The notes: a model not told the origin generated them from the letters alone. Shown: positions 32,915 through 42,745, numbered from the stretch's first letter. The stretch is DNA of 64,000 nt from CBDDHT01 sp965227905 (GCA_965227905.1 OZ245780.1:3472001-3536000), one strand, 5' to 3'. Numbers and translations: made by a program.

Positions 32915-35900
32915 TTATTGCCCGGAAACGGCGCGATCTGGGAGTTCATGGATCGTCACAGCGTCGCCACACACGGTACGAGCAAGTTCGCAAAGATGGC
33001 GATGGTGAGTGAGATAGACCACCTGTCCACGTTTCGACATGAGTGAAAGATGAGTGAAAGTTTCCGCCGACCGATCATCGTCGAAAGGCTCCAACACATC
33101 ATCGGCGAAGAACGGGAGCGTCTCCCGGTGCTTGGCGAATTCTGCGTGGCCGGCAATGCGCAGTGCCAAATACAATTGAAAGCGCGTTCCACGCGACATT
33201 TCGTTCGCCACGATCGATGAGCCGTCCCGTCGCACGCCGACAAGCACATCACCTTTCTTGCCCGGAGCAGAAACAAGACTCCGGAACGCACCCCGGGTGA
33301 TCCCTGCGAAAGCGTCGCTCGCGTGGCGCATCATCGAGCTGCGATGGGTTTCGCGGTAGGTGCGCAGGGCTTCGCTGACCAGCGTCTCGCCAGCAGACAA
33401 TCGCATGAAGGCGTGGGCTTCCTGCTCGATATCCAGCAAGAGCACCTGGCGCTGCTCTTCCAGCCGCGCAACCTCATCGTCACCGCCTATCGCAGACAGC
33501 GCCTCCTCGGCCGTTTTCCATTCGTGATAGAGCGACGTAACGTGGCCGTCTTCATCGCCTTGGCTGTTGGCCAGCGTATCATGTTCGGCTCTCAGTTCGT
33601 CGATGTCTTCCGATGTTGCGAGCTTATCTGTGAGGGTCGTTTGCGCATCATCAAAGCTTGCCGCGCCAAGCAGCTTGCAGAGCGCCACCTGCGACCGCTC
33701 GATCTGCTGTTCGAGCTGTGTCTTCTGGGCGGATTGTTTCAAAGCGACGATCAGAGCCTCCAAATCCGGCGCTGCAACAGCTTCGTTCATTTCTGATATC
33801 CGTGCGGCAACAGCATCTCGCTCTGCTTCTGCCGCCGCCAGGCGCCGTTCTTCCTCATCGCGTTCGTCACAACGCTCCTTTCGCCGCCGTGCAGCTTCAT
33901 CAGCGGCTGCAACCCTTGAACGCAGGGCGTCCGCACCTGCGAGGGGATTGGACTCATCGAAGGGCTCGCCTGCGGCGGTGCAGAGCCGCGCAACTTCGGC
34001 CTCATAAGTTTCGCGATCGTGTTTCATGGCGGCAATGCGCACCTGCAAGGCATTTGCCTTCTCGAGTTTGATCGCGAGATCATCGAGAACACGGACGATC
34101 TCCTGGACTGCGGAGGGCGCCCCCTCCCCGATCCACGTCTCCCCCAACGCGGACGACCATTCGGTATCCCATGCTGCACGCGCAAAATCGGCTTGTTCCA
34201 GGCGTTTTTTTCGCCGCTCGGTTTCCTGCTTTGCCAGACGCAATGCAGCTACCGTCTCAGTCTGTTTTCGTCTCTGGCTTTCCCAATCCTCAATCGCCCC
34301 ATCGCAGTGTTCAAGACGTGCCCGCCAGTCCAATTCTTCGGCATCGAGGCCGGCGGTTGCCATAGCATCACCAATAGCTGCCAAGGCATCGTCGAACCGA
34401 TGCTTGGCTTCGGCACACGCATCTTCAATTCGCGTTAGTTCACTCAGCCTTGCCAACGCAGCGTCTCGCTTTGCGAGCCATGCATCGACCGCGTCCAAGG
34501 GGTACGTACTCGGCAGTCCAAGGTGTTCCAGCAGCTTGCCCAAGGACGCGGCATGCTCCGACTCTCGAGCTGCGAGTATCGTCTGCTTCTCCTGCGCTCG
34601 GGAAAGCACCGCTTCGCATTTCGCCAAGCGCGTGTGTGCCTGTCGTAATGCCGAAAGCTCTGATGTCTGCTGCAAACGTGTGCCGGCTAGCCGATCGTTC
34701 TCATCCATTGCCGCTTCGAAGGCATTCGCGGTATCCCGCAACACATCGGGTGAATGAACCGGATCGGAATCGAGGCCCTGGCGATGAAGCTTCCAAGCTG
34801 TATCGCGCGCCGATCGTGCATCGCGGGCAGCAGAATCATCGACAATGCCACCCGATTGTATGGCAGTCGCAATTTCGGCTTCCAGCTCCGCTTTTTCGTC
34901 GTCTCGCCGTGTGACCTCGTTCGTGAGCGTCGTCATTTCACTCTGTATTGCAGATGCGTCACTCTTGAGTTTTTCGAGCGTGCCGGCATCCAGCGCCATT
35001 GAGGCTGCCAGAGCTTCCCGGTCACCCGACCAAGGCGAGAGACCCGCAATGGCTTCATTTAGCGAACGCGCCAGACTTGAGCACTGCTCTTCTAGTGCCT
35101 CAAGGCCGCGACCATTCGCTTGTTCGCGTAAACGCGAAAACTGGTCCGCCAGAGCTGAAAGATCGTCAACATCACCGATCCCTTCCAATTCTGCGGCCGC
35201 CGCTCGTTCATTCGCTTCTGCATCGTCATACTCCCGGCGCGCCGTCTTTTCATCGGCCAGCAGACCCGATCGCTGCTCGATCAGTCCCTGAAGCGTGCCG
35301 ACCGTTGCCGCCGGCAATAGCAGCGTGCTCGCATCGCCGCCCTTCGACCGCCCCAGACGTACAATAAGACCATCGATGTCCTGCTCGATGGACTGCAGTT
35401 CGCGACGGCGTGTATCGATATCTTGAGATGTTCGAAAGCGGGCTTCCAGATCCAGATCGGTCAGGCGCTTAACGGCTGAGGCAAGGCCGAGCATGGGTTC
35501 GTCGACGTCGATGGCATCGATTGTTTCCCTTATTCGATCGACCGCCCGTCGGCTCTCTTTTACGGCCGACCTTGCAGACGCCTCGCGACCGATGAGTTTC
35601 TCTGCTTCTTCCAACCAGTCGGTTGGCAGGTTTGGCGCGTCGGCAACTGCATCCAACTCCTTCTGGAAGGACAGCAATTCGCGCCACGGCTCTACCGCAT
35701 CGAGGACTGACTTGGATGCGTCCAACTGCCTCCTGTTGCGATCACGCGCCTCTTTGGCTTCTGAATGACGCTCACGTTTTAGCGCCTCCTCGCTCCGAAG
35801 CCTTTCAAAGGTATTGGCCTGGACATCGAGTTCGCGAATGCGTTCTTGAAGCACCTTGAGCGCTTCCTTCGCTTCGTTCAGGCGATGGTTTCTCGCTGAT

Positions 35901-36427
35901 CTTCGATAGAATGTTTCAGCCTCGGTTCGGATTGCCTCCAGTCCCCTGCTCAAGGATGACAGGCCCGATGCCGCCGAGAACAACAGCGCGCCAAGATCGC
36001 CTTCGCTTCTGAGGATTTCCTCTCCGCCTGCCTCTAGCGAGTCTTCGTCGAGCGAGAACATCTGCTCGTAGCTGGTGCGTGATACGTTGCCAAGCACCGC
36101 TGTCAGAACACCATCGGAAACAGGTTCCCCGTCAGCTCCCAGGAGACTGTTCTTGTTGCGCTTGATGCGCCGACCTTCGAGGATTTGGCCACCGGCCTCC
36201 ACGCTCGCACCGATCTGCAGGAGGTCGTTTGCATGGAGATATGCGTATTTGGTCTGGTGGGGGAACCCGAAAAGAAAATCGATACAGGCGTCTCGAAGTG
36301 TCGATTTGCCGGCTTCGTTCGGGCCATAGACCAGATGAAGGTCACCGTCCGAAGAGGCAGGCCCGAATTCGATGGTTTGCCCAGTGAAGCATCCATAGCG
36401 ATCGAGATCGATACGGGCAAAACGCAT
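32915..36427 (-). CDS. YhaN-like SMC/Rad50-type ATPase (DNA repair, SbcC-like)
   Basis: A 1170-residue ABC-type ATPase with long coiled coils. The N-terminus has RYGCFTGQTIEFG and Walker A GPNEAGKSTLRD. The C-terminal half has the signature-like SRGTRFQLYLALRIAGHAE and Walker B LPFFADDVLEPFDDDR. The several hundred residues between are Glu/Ala/Arg-rich coiled coil. No CxxC zinc hook is present, which separates it from SbcC/Rad50 and fits YhaN of Bacillus. It overlaps the YhaO-like nuclease by one base (TGATG), so the two form a nuclease-ATPase complex gene pair for DNA end processing. Confidence 0.88.
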   Translation of the reverse strand: MRFARIDLDRYGCFTGQTIEFGPASSDGDLHLVYGPNEAGKSTLRDACIDFLFGFPHQTKYAYLHANDLLQIGASVEAGGQILEGRRIKRNKNSLLGADGEPVSDGVLTAVLGNVSRTSYEQMFSLDEDSLEAGGEEILRSEGDLGALLFSAASGLSSLSRGLEAIRTEAETFYRRSARNHRLNEAKEALKVLQERIRELDVQANTFERLRSEEALKRERHSEAKEARDRNRRQLDASKSVLDAVEPWRELLSFQKELDAVADAPNLPTDWLEEAEKLIGREASARSAVKESRRAVDRIRETIDAIDVDEPMLGLASAVKRLTDLDLEARFRTSQDIDTRRRELQSIEQDIDGLIVRLGRSKGGDASTLLLPAATVGTLQGLIEQRSGLLADEKTARREYDDAEANERAAAAELEGIGDVDDLSALADQFSRLREQANGRGLEALEEQCSSLARSLNEAIAGLSPWSGDREALAASMALDAGTLEKLKSDASAIQSEMTTLTNEVTRRDDEKAELEAEIATAIQSGGIVDDSAARDARSARDTAWKLHRQGLDSDPVHSPDVLRDTANAFEAAMDENDRLAGTRLQQTSELSALRQAHTRLAKCEAVLSRAQEKQTILAARESEHAASLGKLLEHLGLPSTYPLDAVDAWLAKRDAALARLSELTRIEDACAEAKHRFDDALAAIGDAMATAGLDAEELDWRARLEHCDGAIEDWESQRRKQTETVAALRLAKQETERRKKRLEQADFARAAWDTEWSSALGETWIGEGAPSAVQEIVRVLDDLAIKLEKANALQVRIAAMKHDRETYEAEVARLCTAAGEPFDESNPLAGADALRSRVAAADEAARRRKERCDERDEEERRLAAAEAERDAVAARISEMNEAVAAPDLEALIVALKQSAQKTQLEQQIERSQVALCKLLGAASFDDAQTTLTDKLATSEDIDELRAEHDTLANSQGDEDGHVTSLYHEWKTAEEALSAIGGDDEVARLEEQRQVLLLDIEQEAHAFMRLSAGETLVSEALRTYRETHRSSMMRHASDAFAGITRGAFRSLVSAPGKKGDVLVGVRRDGSSIVANEMSRGTRFQLYLALRIAGHAEFAKHRETLPFFADDVLEPFDDDRSAETFTHLSLMSKRGQVVYLTHHRHLCELARTVCGDAVTIHELPDRAVSGQ

Positions 36428-37686
36428 CAGACCAGAGGCTCACTCGTCTCAAGCCGTGCGAGAACGTCTTCAGCACCATCATTGAGATAGCGATCGACAA
36501 GGTCGGCGGCATCATCGTCATCGGCTTCGAATCTGTCGCGCAACTCCGGAGGCAGTTTGGATTGGAGATCCTTGAGCATAGCCCGGGTTTGCTCGACGGC
36601 CGTGGCTCTGTCCAGCACTTCGCTATGCATGAGTTCACGCAACTCCTTGATCGGATCTCCTTTCACCTCGTCGGCTTCGGACGTTTTCGGGCAAACATCG
36701 CTCGCGATGCTCTCAATCAAGATCGATCCGTTGCGACGGGCCGCTTCTTTGACTTCCGCCATAACAACGTCTGCATCGCGCCGAATCCAGGACGCAAGTG
36801 ACGTTGCACCGCGGAATTCGATACGAGCAATCAAATGGTCCGACCTGATGGCATCAAATGCCTCGCCCAGAACCTTATCGGCACGGCCAGTCACATCGCT
36901 CCGCTCTTCGGCCCCCGACAGATCCACGGCAATCCGCTGAAACTCAGCAAGACTGGTATGGCGTTCCTCGATATGCAGAGCGCGATTGCCATCGACCCAG
37001 CCAAGCGTCACCGACTTCGGGCCTGCTTCATTGATGTGGCGGCCTTGAGGGATACCGGGCATTACAATGGTCGACGGCGCCGTGGCATGAACATCTCGTT
37101 GATGAATGTGGCCAAGCGCCCAATAGTCGTAGCCCTGGTCGATCAGATCCTGCACGGAGCACGGCGCATAGACATCGTGATCCGAGGCTCCGCCGAGGCT
37201 CGTGTGGAGCATGCCGATATTGATCGCATCGGTCGTTGGTGGTTTGAATTTCGGAACGAGGCTTTCAGGTGCACTCGGTTTGGCGAAACTCACACCGCAG
37301 ATCACAACATCCGCCCCTTCGACGGTGACGGCCTCCGCCCTTCCGGAAAAGACGTGAACGCCGTCAGGCAATTCCAGGTGCTTCGTAATCCTGGATTCGG
37401 CGTCGTGGTTGCCTCGGATGATGAAGGCTTTTACGCCCGCTTCCGTCAGCCGTCTCAACTCCCGGGTGACGAATGCGGCGGTCTTCATGCTCTTCAATTC
37501 ACCGTCATAAAGATCCCCCGAAATCAAAAGCGCGTCGACCTGCTCTTCAAGGCACAGATCGATCGTCTTCGAGAACGTCTGACGCGTCGCATTGGCGACG
37601 AGTTCCGCCGCCTCGGGTTCCTTGAGCGCCAGGGACCGCAGAGGGGAATCGAGATGAATGTCGGCAGTATGAATAAAACGAAACAT
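36427..37686 (-). CDS. YhaO/SbcD-like DNA repair exonuclease
   Basis: Calcineurin-type metallophosphoesterase, the nuclease partner of the downstream ATPase. All metal-site motifs are present: HTADIHLDSPL at the N-terminus, LLISGDLYDG, IIRGNHDAES and WALGHIHQRDVH. The length of 419 residues and a C-terminal acidic helical part (FEADDDDAADLVDRYL) match YhaO rather than the shorter phosphodiesterases. The gene is first in the pair; its upstream gap contains a palindromic repeat. Confidence 0.9.
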   Translation of the reverse strand: MFRFIHTADIHLDSPLRSLALKEPEAAELVANATRQTFSKTIDLCLEEQVDALLISGDLYDGELKSMKTAAFVTRELRRLTEAGVKAFIIRGNHDAESRITKHLELPDGVHVFSGRAEAVTVEGADVVICGVSFAKPSAPESLVPKFKPPTTDAINIGMLHTSLGGASDHDVYAPCSVQDLIDQGYDYWALGHIHQRDVHATAPSTIVMPGIPQGRHINEAGPKSVTLGWVDGNRALHIEERHTSLAEFQRIAVDLSGAEERSDVTGRADKVLGEAFDAIRSDHLIARIEFRGATSLASWIRRDADVVMAEVKEAARRNGSILIESIASDVCPKTSEADEVKGDPIKELRELMHSEVLDRATAVEQTRAMLKDLQSKLPPELRDRFEADDDDAADLVDRYLNDGAEDVLARLETSEPLV

Positions 37687-37730
37687 GGTTCTTTCAGATT
37701 GGACACATCGATCGGCAAGGTGGAATTACG

Positions 37731-37809
37731 TCCCGGACTTGATCCGGGACCCAGGGCTATATCGCAGATCCTTCGCTCTTGGCCCTGGATCCCGGATCAA
37801 ATCCGGGAT
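37731..37809. repeat. Alphaproteobacterial palindromic repeat (TCCCGGACTTGATCCGGGA type)
   Basis: TCCCGGACTTGATCCGGGA at 37731-37749, with CCCAGGGC after it, and GGCCCTGGATCCCGG at 37781-37795 with ATCAAATCCGGGA after it, make a large nested hairpin. This intergenic unit is common in alphaproteobacterial genomes. Here it fills much of the 197-base gap between the YhaO-like gene and the second caspase-like gene. Confidence 0.8.
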
Positions 37810-37883
37810 GTTGTCATGGTGAGGTCGGCTCTGTATTCCGGCACCAGCGCCCCCTTCAGTTTTCCTCAGGCTGCCTTCCCCAC

Positions 37884-39515
37884 CTAATCCTTGAACTTGT
37901 CAGGATTCGCTTTTTCATAGGAGACATAACTCGACATCATCCCCTCGGGGTCCTGGATCTCAAACCGGCTGCCGGTCCAGCGATACTTGTATTGATCACC
38001 GCAATTGCTGCCGCCGCACACCTCGATCACATTGCCGGGCAAAAGACGAGCGCCCCATCCTGCCGTGCCCTTGATCAGGACCTCGACAATACTGTCGTCA
38101 AACTCGGCCGAACTCTGACCGAAGTTCGCGCTTGAAGGCTTCTTCTCCGAGATTCCCTTGTAGGTGACAATGCACAAGTCGCCCCAGCTATTGTCGTTCG
38201 AGACGGATGCGATCCAGATATCGGGACGCCGGTCGGCATTGATATCGTGAATCCCGATCTCAAGGCGGTCGAGTTTCTCCCAGGTGAAATAGTCGCTCTG
38301 ACACTTGGCGAAGTTGCGCCGCACACCGGCATCGTCAATCGAGAGGTAGACCTCTCCGATGTTCGTCGTCAGCACCCGAAGCGCCTCATCCACATTGTCG
38401 GCATCGAGGTCCGCCAGCAATTCGAAGCCATAAGGGTCGCCGAGGCCTAGTTTGGCCGGATCAAAGCCCGCCTCCTTGACCCGATCTTTGTGGGTATCGT
38501 TGCCGGGCGGGTAGTAGAGCGATCCCTTGAGTGCGATGCTCGGCGGGAGATATTGTACCTTGTCGTAGAAATCGAGAATGCGCGCTTCCTCAGTGAGATA
38601 CTTCTTCTTCGGTTGCCCGTCAGTCTTGTATCCATCGAAGAAGAAATAACTGACGCGTTTCTTTTTGGCCGTCTCAGGCGCCAGATAATAGGGCGAAGAC
38701 CAGCTCACGCGCATCTCCGGCTTCTGCTGCTGGCGGGTTGTCTCGACAACATATTTGGAGATGTTGAGGAAGGTCTGCGTTACGTCGAGACCGGGCTTTC
38801 CAAGATAGGCCAGCAGGCCCTCGGCAAAGGGGCTGTTCAGACCTTTGCCGTCCAGCGCAACGGCGCCGGGCTGCGCTGCAAACATATAGATCGTGTCGGC
38901 ATTGCTCGGTGTGTTGTCTCCTTCGAGACGCGCCAATCCCCTCGGCACCGACGTTATCTTGCGGCTTGCGCCGGCCGGATCGATGAATTGCGACGCCCGG
39001 TTGATCAGATCGAGGGCCTTGTTGCGGCCCAGCGGATTGTTTCGGCAGGCGTCGACGATCGTGATCGTCTTCGGCACACCGGACTTGTGGATACGATTGA
39101 TGAGATTGGTCAGATCGATCCCGAGACCTTTGACATCGGACACCGTTGCTGGATCGAAGTCGACCGGAAGCAGATAATTGCGATTGAGAATCTGGATGCC
39201 GTGGCCCGCATAATAGAGCAGTGCCAGATCTGCCTTAGCAGCCTTGCGCAGAAATTTCGCGATTGCGCGCTCGGATGCCCGTTTGTCCGCTTCGAAAGCT
39301 TCGATTACATCGAACTCAAGCTGCGTCAGACGGTCTGACAGGCTTTCGGCATCTCGCCGCGCGTTGCGGAGCGGAGTCGTCTTTTCATAGGCGGCGTTGC
39401 CGATGACAAGAGCGACGCGTGTGTCGGCACTCACCGGACCTGCACCGGCAAGCAACAACGCGAAAACTGCACTGATGAGGCTGAAGCGGCCCATCAATAG
39501 AAAGAATGCGGTCAT
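37884..39515 (-). CDS. Caspase-family (p20-like) protein with C-terminal VCBS/FG-GAP-like segments
   Basis: Second secreted caspase-like peptidase of the window. ATG at 39515 is the start (AAGGA at proper distance, signal sequence MTAFFLLMGRFSLISAVF right after); a start at 39542 would lack a ribosome site. The p20-like dyad is His105 (LLYYAGHG) and Cys157 (IVDACRNNP). The C-terminal 240 or so residues hold DLDADNVDEALRVL and DINADRRPDIWIAS, short Asp-rich units like those of FG-GAP/VCBS repeats, and a Cys-containing VCGGSNCG turn. The substrate is unknown. It lies between recO and the YhaO-like gene, oriented with both. Confidence 0.82.
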   Translation of the reverse strand: MTAFFLLMGRFSLISAVFALLLAGAGPVSADTRVALVIGNAAYEKTTPLRNARRDAESLSDRLTQLEFDVIEAFEADKRASERAIAKFLRKAAKADLALLYYAGHGIQILNRNYLLPVDFDPATVSDVKGLGIDLTNLINRIHKSGVPKTITIVDACRNNPLGRNKALDLINRASQFIDPAGASRKITSVPRGLARLEGDNTPSNADTIYMFAAQPGAVALDGKGLNSPFAEGLLAYLGKPGLDVTQTFLNISKYVVETTRQQQKPEMRVSWSSPYYLAPETAKKKRVSYFFFDGYKTDGQPKKKYLTEEARILDFYDKVQYLPPSIALKGSLYYPPGNDTHKDRVKEAGFDPAKLGLGDPYGFELLADLDADNVDEALRVLTTNIGEVYLSIDDAGVRRNFAKCQSDYFTWEKLDRLEIGIHDINADRRPDIWIASVSNDNSWGDLCIVTYKGISEKKPSSANFGQSSAEFDDSIVEVLIKGTAGWGARLLPGNVIEVCGGSNCGDQYKYRWTGSRFEIQDPEGMMSSYVSYEKANPDKFKD

Positions 39516-39563
39516 CCGTTCCATCCTTCGACTTAAACGCAATGATCTTGCCCATGGTTGGCG

Positions 39564-40313
39564 CTACGGGCAATCCTTTGACGCTGCGAGACGTTTTTTC
39601 TCCAGCAAATTCAAGACTTGATGCCGGCTTTCAGGGAGTGTCATCCCGCGCGGACCGAAAACATGGCACTCGAGAAAATGGCCGGTCAGCGCGAACCCTT
39701 TCGCCAACTCCGCCATATCCGGCGCTTCAACGGCCCCGCGGCTCAAGAACGCGGGAAGCGGCAGCAGCTTATCGCGGTAAGGCTCGCCCGCAACGCGGGA
39801 GACGGCGCGGGAGGATTTGGGCGAGACATAAATGAGTTCCTGGGTTCCGCCCGTTGCTGCGCAGGATGTCAGATCCAGGCCGAAGCCCAATTCATCGAGA
39901 AGTGCAAGTTCCCAGCGCACCAGCAAACTCGGCCAGATGTCGAGATCTTCAATATGCTCCAGAATGACCAGAGCAGCCTCATAGAGCCCTTCATGAGCTT
40001 CGCGTTCCGCCATGAGCCGCGCATGGCTTGCAAGGGTATTGAGACCAGCCAACGCAGCAGGATCGTCCAGAATGAGACCGGCCTTGGCACTGATAAGCTC
40101 GAGTTGAAAGTTGCCCAAATGCTCGGCAAGCCGCGCGCGCCAATTCGCGCGGACGATGTTCCCCATCTGAAGGATGGGACGTTGGCGGCGCGAACGTCCG
40201 CCATACACCAGCCCCATATGCCGGCCGTGGGTGCGGCTGAAGACTTCCACGACGGCATTCGTTTCGCCATGAGAGCGGGCCGCAAGCACGATCGCTTCGT
40301 CCTGCCATTCCAT
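39564..40313 (-). CDS. recO: DNA repair protein RecO
   Basis: Loads RecA on SSB-coated DNA with RecR, in gap repair. The start ATG at 40313 (MEWQDEAIVLAARSHGE) is the usual RecO beginning: an OB-fold with GRHMGLVYGG and the helical part with LYEAALVILEHIEDL. One cysteine lies in LTSCAATGG. The last gene of the era cluster, it starts 27 bases inside the end of era, so it is translationally coupled. Confidence 0.9.
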   Translation of the reverse strand: MEWQDEAIVLAARSHGETNAVVEVFSRTHGRHMGLVYGGRSRRQRPILQMGNIVRANWRARLAEHLGNFQLELISAKAGLILDDPAALAGLNTLASHARLMAEREAHEGLYEAALVILEHIEDLDIWPSLLVRWELALLDELGFGLDLTSCAATGGTQELIYVSPKSSRAVSRVAGEPYRDKLLPLPAFLSRGAVEAPDMAELAKGFALTGHFLECHVFGPRGMTLPESRHQVLNLLEKKRLAASKDCP

Positions 40314-40339
40314 CTCAAGTGCCTCTGTGCCAGTGCCTG

Positions 40340-41275
40340 TCAACCTGTCGGAAAATCCAGCCCCATTTCCCGATACCGTGCCGGATCATCGGCCCATGCA
40401 CTTCGAACCTTCACGAACAGGAAGAGATGCACCGGCTCGTCTATGAGTTCGGAAATCTCTTTTCGCGCTTCCATGGACATCTGCTTGATGGCGCGCCCGC
40501 CCTTGCCCAGGACGATCTTCCTCTGGCTTTCGCGCTCGACAAATATCGTCTGTTCAATCCGCACGCTACCGTTCTTGAGGCGTTTCCATTCGCTTGTTTC
40601 AACCGTTGCCGCATAGGGCAGTTCCTGATGCAGGCGGATGGTCAGCTTTTCGCGCGTGATTTCTGCGGCCGTGTAGCGAAGAGGCGCATCGGCGATCTGG
40701 TCTTCGGGATAATGCCACGGACCCTTCGGCACCGATTGCGCGAGATAGTCCCGCAACGCATCGCAACCATCGCCGTCAAGTGCAGAGATCATGAAGACGG
40801 CGTCCGGCGACAACCGCTCGGCTGCACGATCTGCGACGGCGAGCAGGTCCTGCTTGTCCACCGTGTCGATCTTGTTGAGGACCAGAATCTTTTTGGAGTC
40901 CAACGTCGTTGCCTGCTCGATTATTTGCTCGGCCTCTTCATCGAGGCCTTTGCGCGCATCGATCAGCACCGCTACCAGATCTGCCTCCCGCGCGCCCTGC
41001 CATGCCGCTTCGACCATGGCGCGATCCAGACGCCGCTTGGGTGTGAAGATGCCGGGCGTATCCACCAGAACCACCTGCGCCGTGCCATGCATGACGATAC
41101 CACGCAGTCTGGCACGCGTGGTCTGAACCTTGTGGGTGACGATAGAAACCTTGGCACCGACCAGCTGATTGACCAGTGTCGATTTGCCGGCGTTCGGCGC
41201 GCCAATCAGAGCGACGAAACCGCACTGCGTTTCGCTCGGCGTCGTATCCGATCCACCGGATTCATTGTCATTCAT
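40340..41275 (-). CDS. era: GTPase Era (16S rRNA maturation)
   Basis: Essential GTPase that binds the 3' end of 16S rRNA and helps 30S assembly. G1 is GAPNAGKST, G2/G3 are TTRARLRGIV and VDTPGIF, and G4 is NKIDTVDK. The C-terminal KH domain has EIFV-type residues QTIFVERESQRKIVLGKGG. ATG at 41275 was chosen because the Era N-terminus starts there and overlaps the end of rnc by eight bases; the frame further upstream is the shadow of rnc. Confidence 0.95.
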   Translation of the reverse strand: MNDNESGGSDTTPSETQCGFVALIGAPNAGKSTLVNQLVGAKVSIVTHKVQTTRARLRGIVMHGTAQVVLVDTPGIFTPKRRLDRAMVEAAWQGAREADLVAVLIDARKGLDEEAEQIIEQATTLDSKKILVLNKIDTVDKQDLLAVADRAAERLSPDAVFMISALDGDGCDALRDYLAQSVPKGPWHYPEDQIADAPLRYTAAEITREKLTIRLHQELPYAATVETSEWKRLKNGSVRIEQTIFVERESQRKIVLGKGGRAIKQMSMEARKEISELIDEPVHLFLFVKVRSAWADDPARYREMGLDFPTG

Positions 41276-41981
41276 CGGGTATGCTGTCCCAAACACCTTC
41301 CCTGACGAGAACGGCGGCTGCCGCCGCTTGTTCGGCCGTGCGCTTGCTCGACCCGGACCCACGTCCAGGTTCAATGTTATCAATGATCACTTCCGCCGTA
41401 AAAACCGGGGCATGGTCCGGCCCCTGCCGCTCGACTTCATCATAGCGCGGCAAAGGCATACCTCGGCCCTGCGCCCACTCCTGCAATGTCGATTTTGCAT
41501 CGGCTGGCACATGATCCTGACCGGAAAGTATGCTCAGCCAGTGATCGCGGATCATCTGTCGGGCCGGAGGGAATCCGCCATCAATGAAGATTGCGCCGAG
41601 GACGGCCTCACAGGCATCGCCCAAGATCGTCGTCTTGCCGCGTCCGCCGCTTTCGTGCTCGCCGCCGCTCATGACGACATAACTACCGAGATCGAGTGCG
41701 CGTGCGACATCCGCGCAAGTTTCTTTGCGAACCAACCGATTGAAGCGTCGCGCCAACTCGCCTTCGGTCGCGTCCGGATATCTTTCGCTCAGGAGTTCGG
41801 CGATTGCCAGTCCGAGAACGCGGTCGCCGAGAAATTCCAGGCGTTCATTGTCGCGGGATCTTGGCTCGCGGATGCGTGCGCTTGAATGGGTCAGGCTCGT
41901 GCGTAACGTGTCCTGGTTCGTGAAGACGTAACCCAGTTTGGCCTCAAGGGACTTGAGATCGGTTTTTGCCTTATCGACCAA
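41268..41981 (-). CDS. rnc: Ribonuclease III
   Basis: Cleaves double-stranded RNA in rRNA processing and mRNA turnover. The signature NERLEFLGDRVLGLAIAE (residues 45-62) and GDACEAVLGAIFID carry the metal-binding acids. The C-terminal dsRNA-binding domain has STLQEWAQGRG and KRTAEQAAAAAVL. The length of 237 residues is typical. It lies between lepB and era in the conserved cluster, with an eight-base overlap into era. Confidence 0.96.
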   Translation of the reverse strand: MVDKAKTDLKSLEAKLGYVFTNQDTLRTSLTHSSARIREPRSRDNERLEFLGDRVLGLAIAELLSERYPDATEGELARRFNRLVRKETCADVARALDLGSYVVMSGGEHESGGRGKTTILGDACEAVLGAIFIDGGFPPARQMIRDHWLSILSGQDHVPADAKSTLQEWAQGRGMPLPRYDEVERQGPDHAPVFTAEVIIDNIEPGRGSGSSKRTAEQAAAAAVLVREGVWDSIPDE

Positions 41982-41989
41982 ATCAGAGC

Positions 41990-42745
41990 CTAGTCCACCA
42001 AGTCGACGATTCGCGACCAGCGTATCGCCGTCGGCCAGCGCCAGACCTGCCAGAAGCTCACGCGGTGATCGCCGGAGAAAAAGATGATTTCGGCCCGCCC
42101 GACGAAATTCTCGAGTGGAACATAGCCCACCCCCATGCGGCTGTCGGAGGAGTTGTCCCGATTGTCGCCCATCATAAAGAAGTGACCGGCTGGAACTTTG
42201 AAGACACGCGTGTTGTCGCTCGGACCACGCTCGATTTCATCGAGCACGGTATATTCGACGCCATTGGGTAAGGTCTCTCGATAACGTCTCGCCCGCCGTG
42301 TATTCCCGGGCTTGTCGACATATTCGTAGACGTCCAGCGGTTCCTTCTTCACGGCTTTGCCGTTGATATGGAGATTACCGCCAATCATCTGAATTTCGTC
42401 GCCCGGCAGACCGACAACCCGCTTGATGTAATCGGTCTCATTATCCAAAGGCAGTTTGAAAACAGCCACATCGCCACGCTCGGGCTCGGACGACCAGATC
42501 CGGCCGGCACCGATATTCGGGCTGAACGGGAAGGAATACCGGCTGTAGCCATAGCTGAACTTCGAGACGAACAGATAATCGCCGATCAGAAGCGTCGGCA
42601 CCATGGAGCCCGACGGGATGTTGAACGGTTGATAAAAGAAGACACGCACAATCATTGCGAGTATCAACGCGTGAATTACGACGCGGACCATATCGGCAAA
42701 GCCACTACGGCCTGATTTCTCGGCGTCGTCTGCTTCAACGCTCAT
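41990..42745 (-). CDS. lepB: Signal peptidase I
   Basis: Inner-membrane peptidase that removes signal peptides from Sec and Tat substrates. One membrane helix (VVIHALILAMIVRVFFY) is followed by the catalytic Ser47 in NIPSGSMVPTLL and Lys108 in DYIKRVVGLPGD. The third box is GDNRDNSSDSR. The length of 251 residues matches rhizobial LepB. It is followed after eight bases by rnc. Confidence 0.95.
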   Translation of the reverse strand: MSVEADDAEKSGRSGFADMVRVVIHALILAMIVRVFFYQPFNIPSGSMVPTLLIGDYLFVSKFSYGYSRYSFPFSPNIGAGRIWSSEPERGDVAVFKLPLDNETDYIKRVVGLPGDEIQMIGGNLHINGKAVKKEPLDVYEYVDKPGNTRRARRYRETLPNGVEYTVLDEIERGPSDNTRVFKVPAGHFFMMGDNRDNSSDSRMGVGYVPLENFVGRAEIIFFSGDHRVSFWQVWRWPTAIRWSRIVDLVD

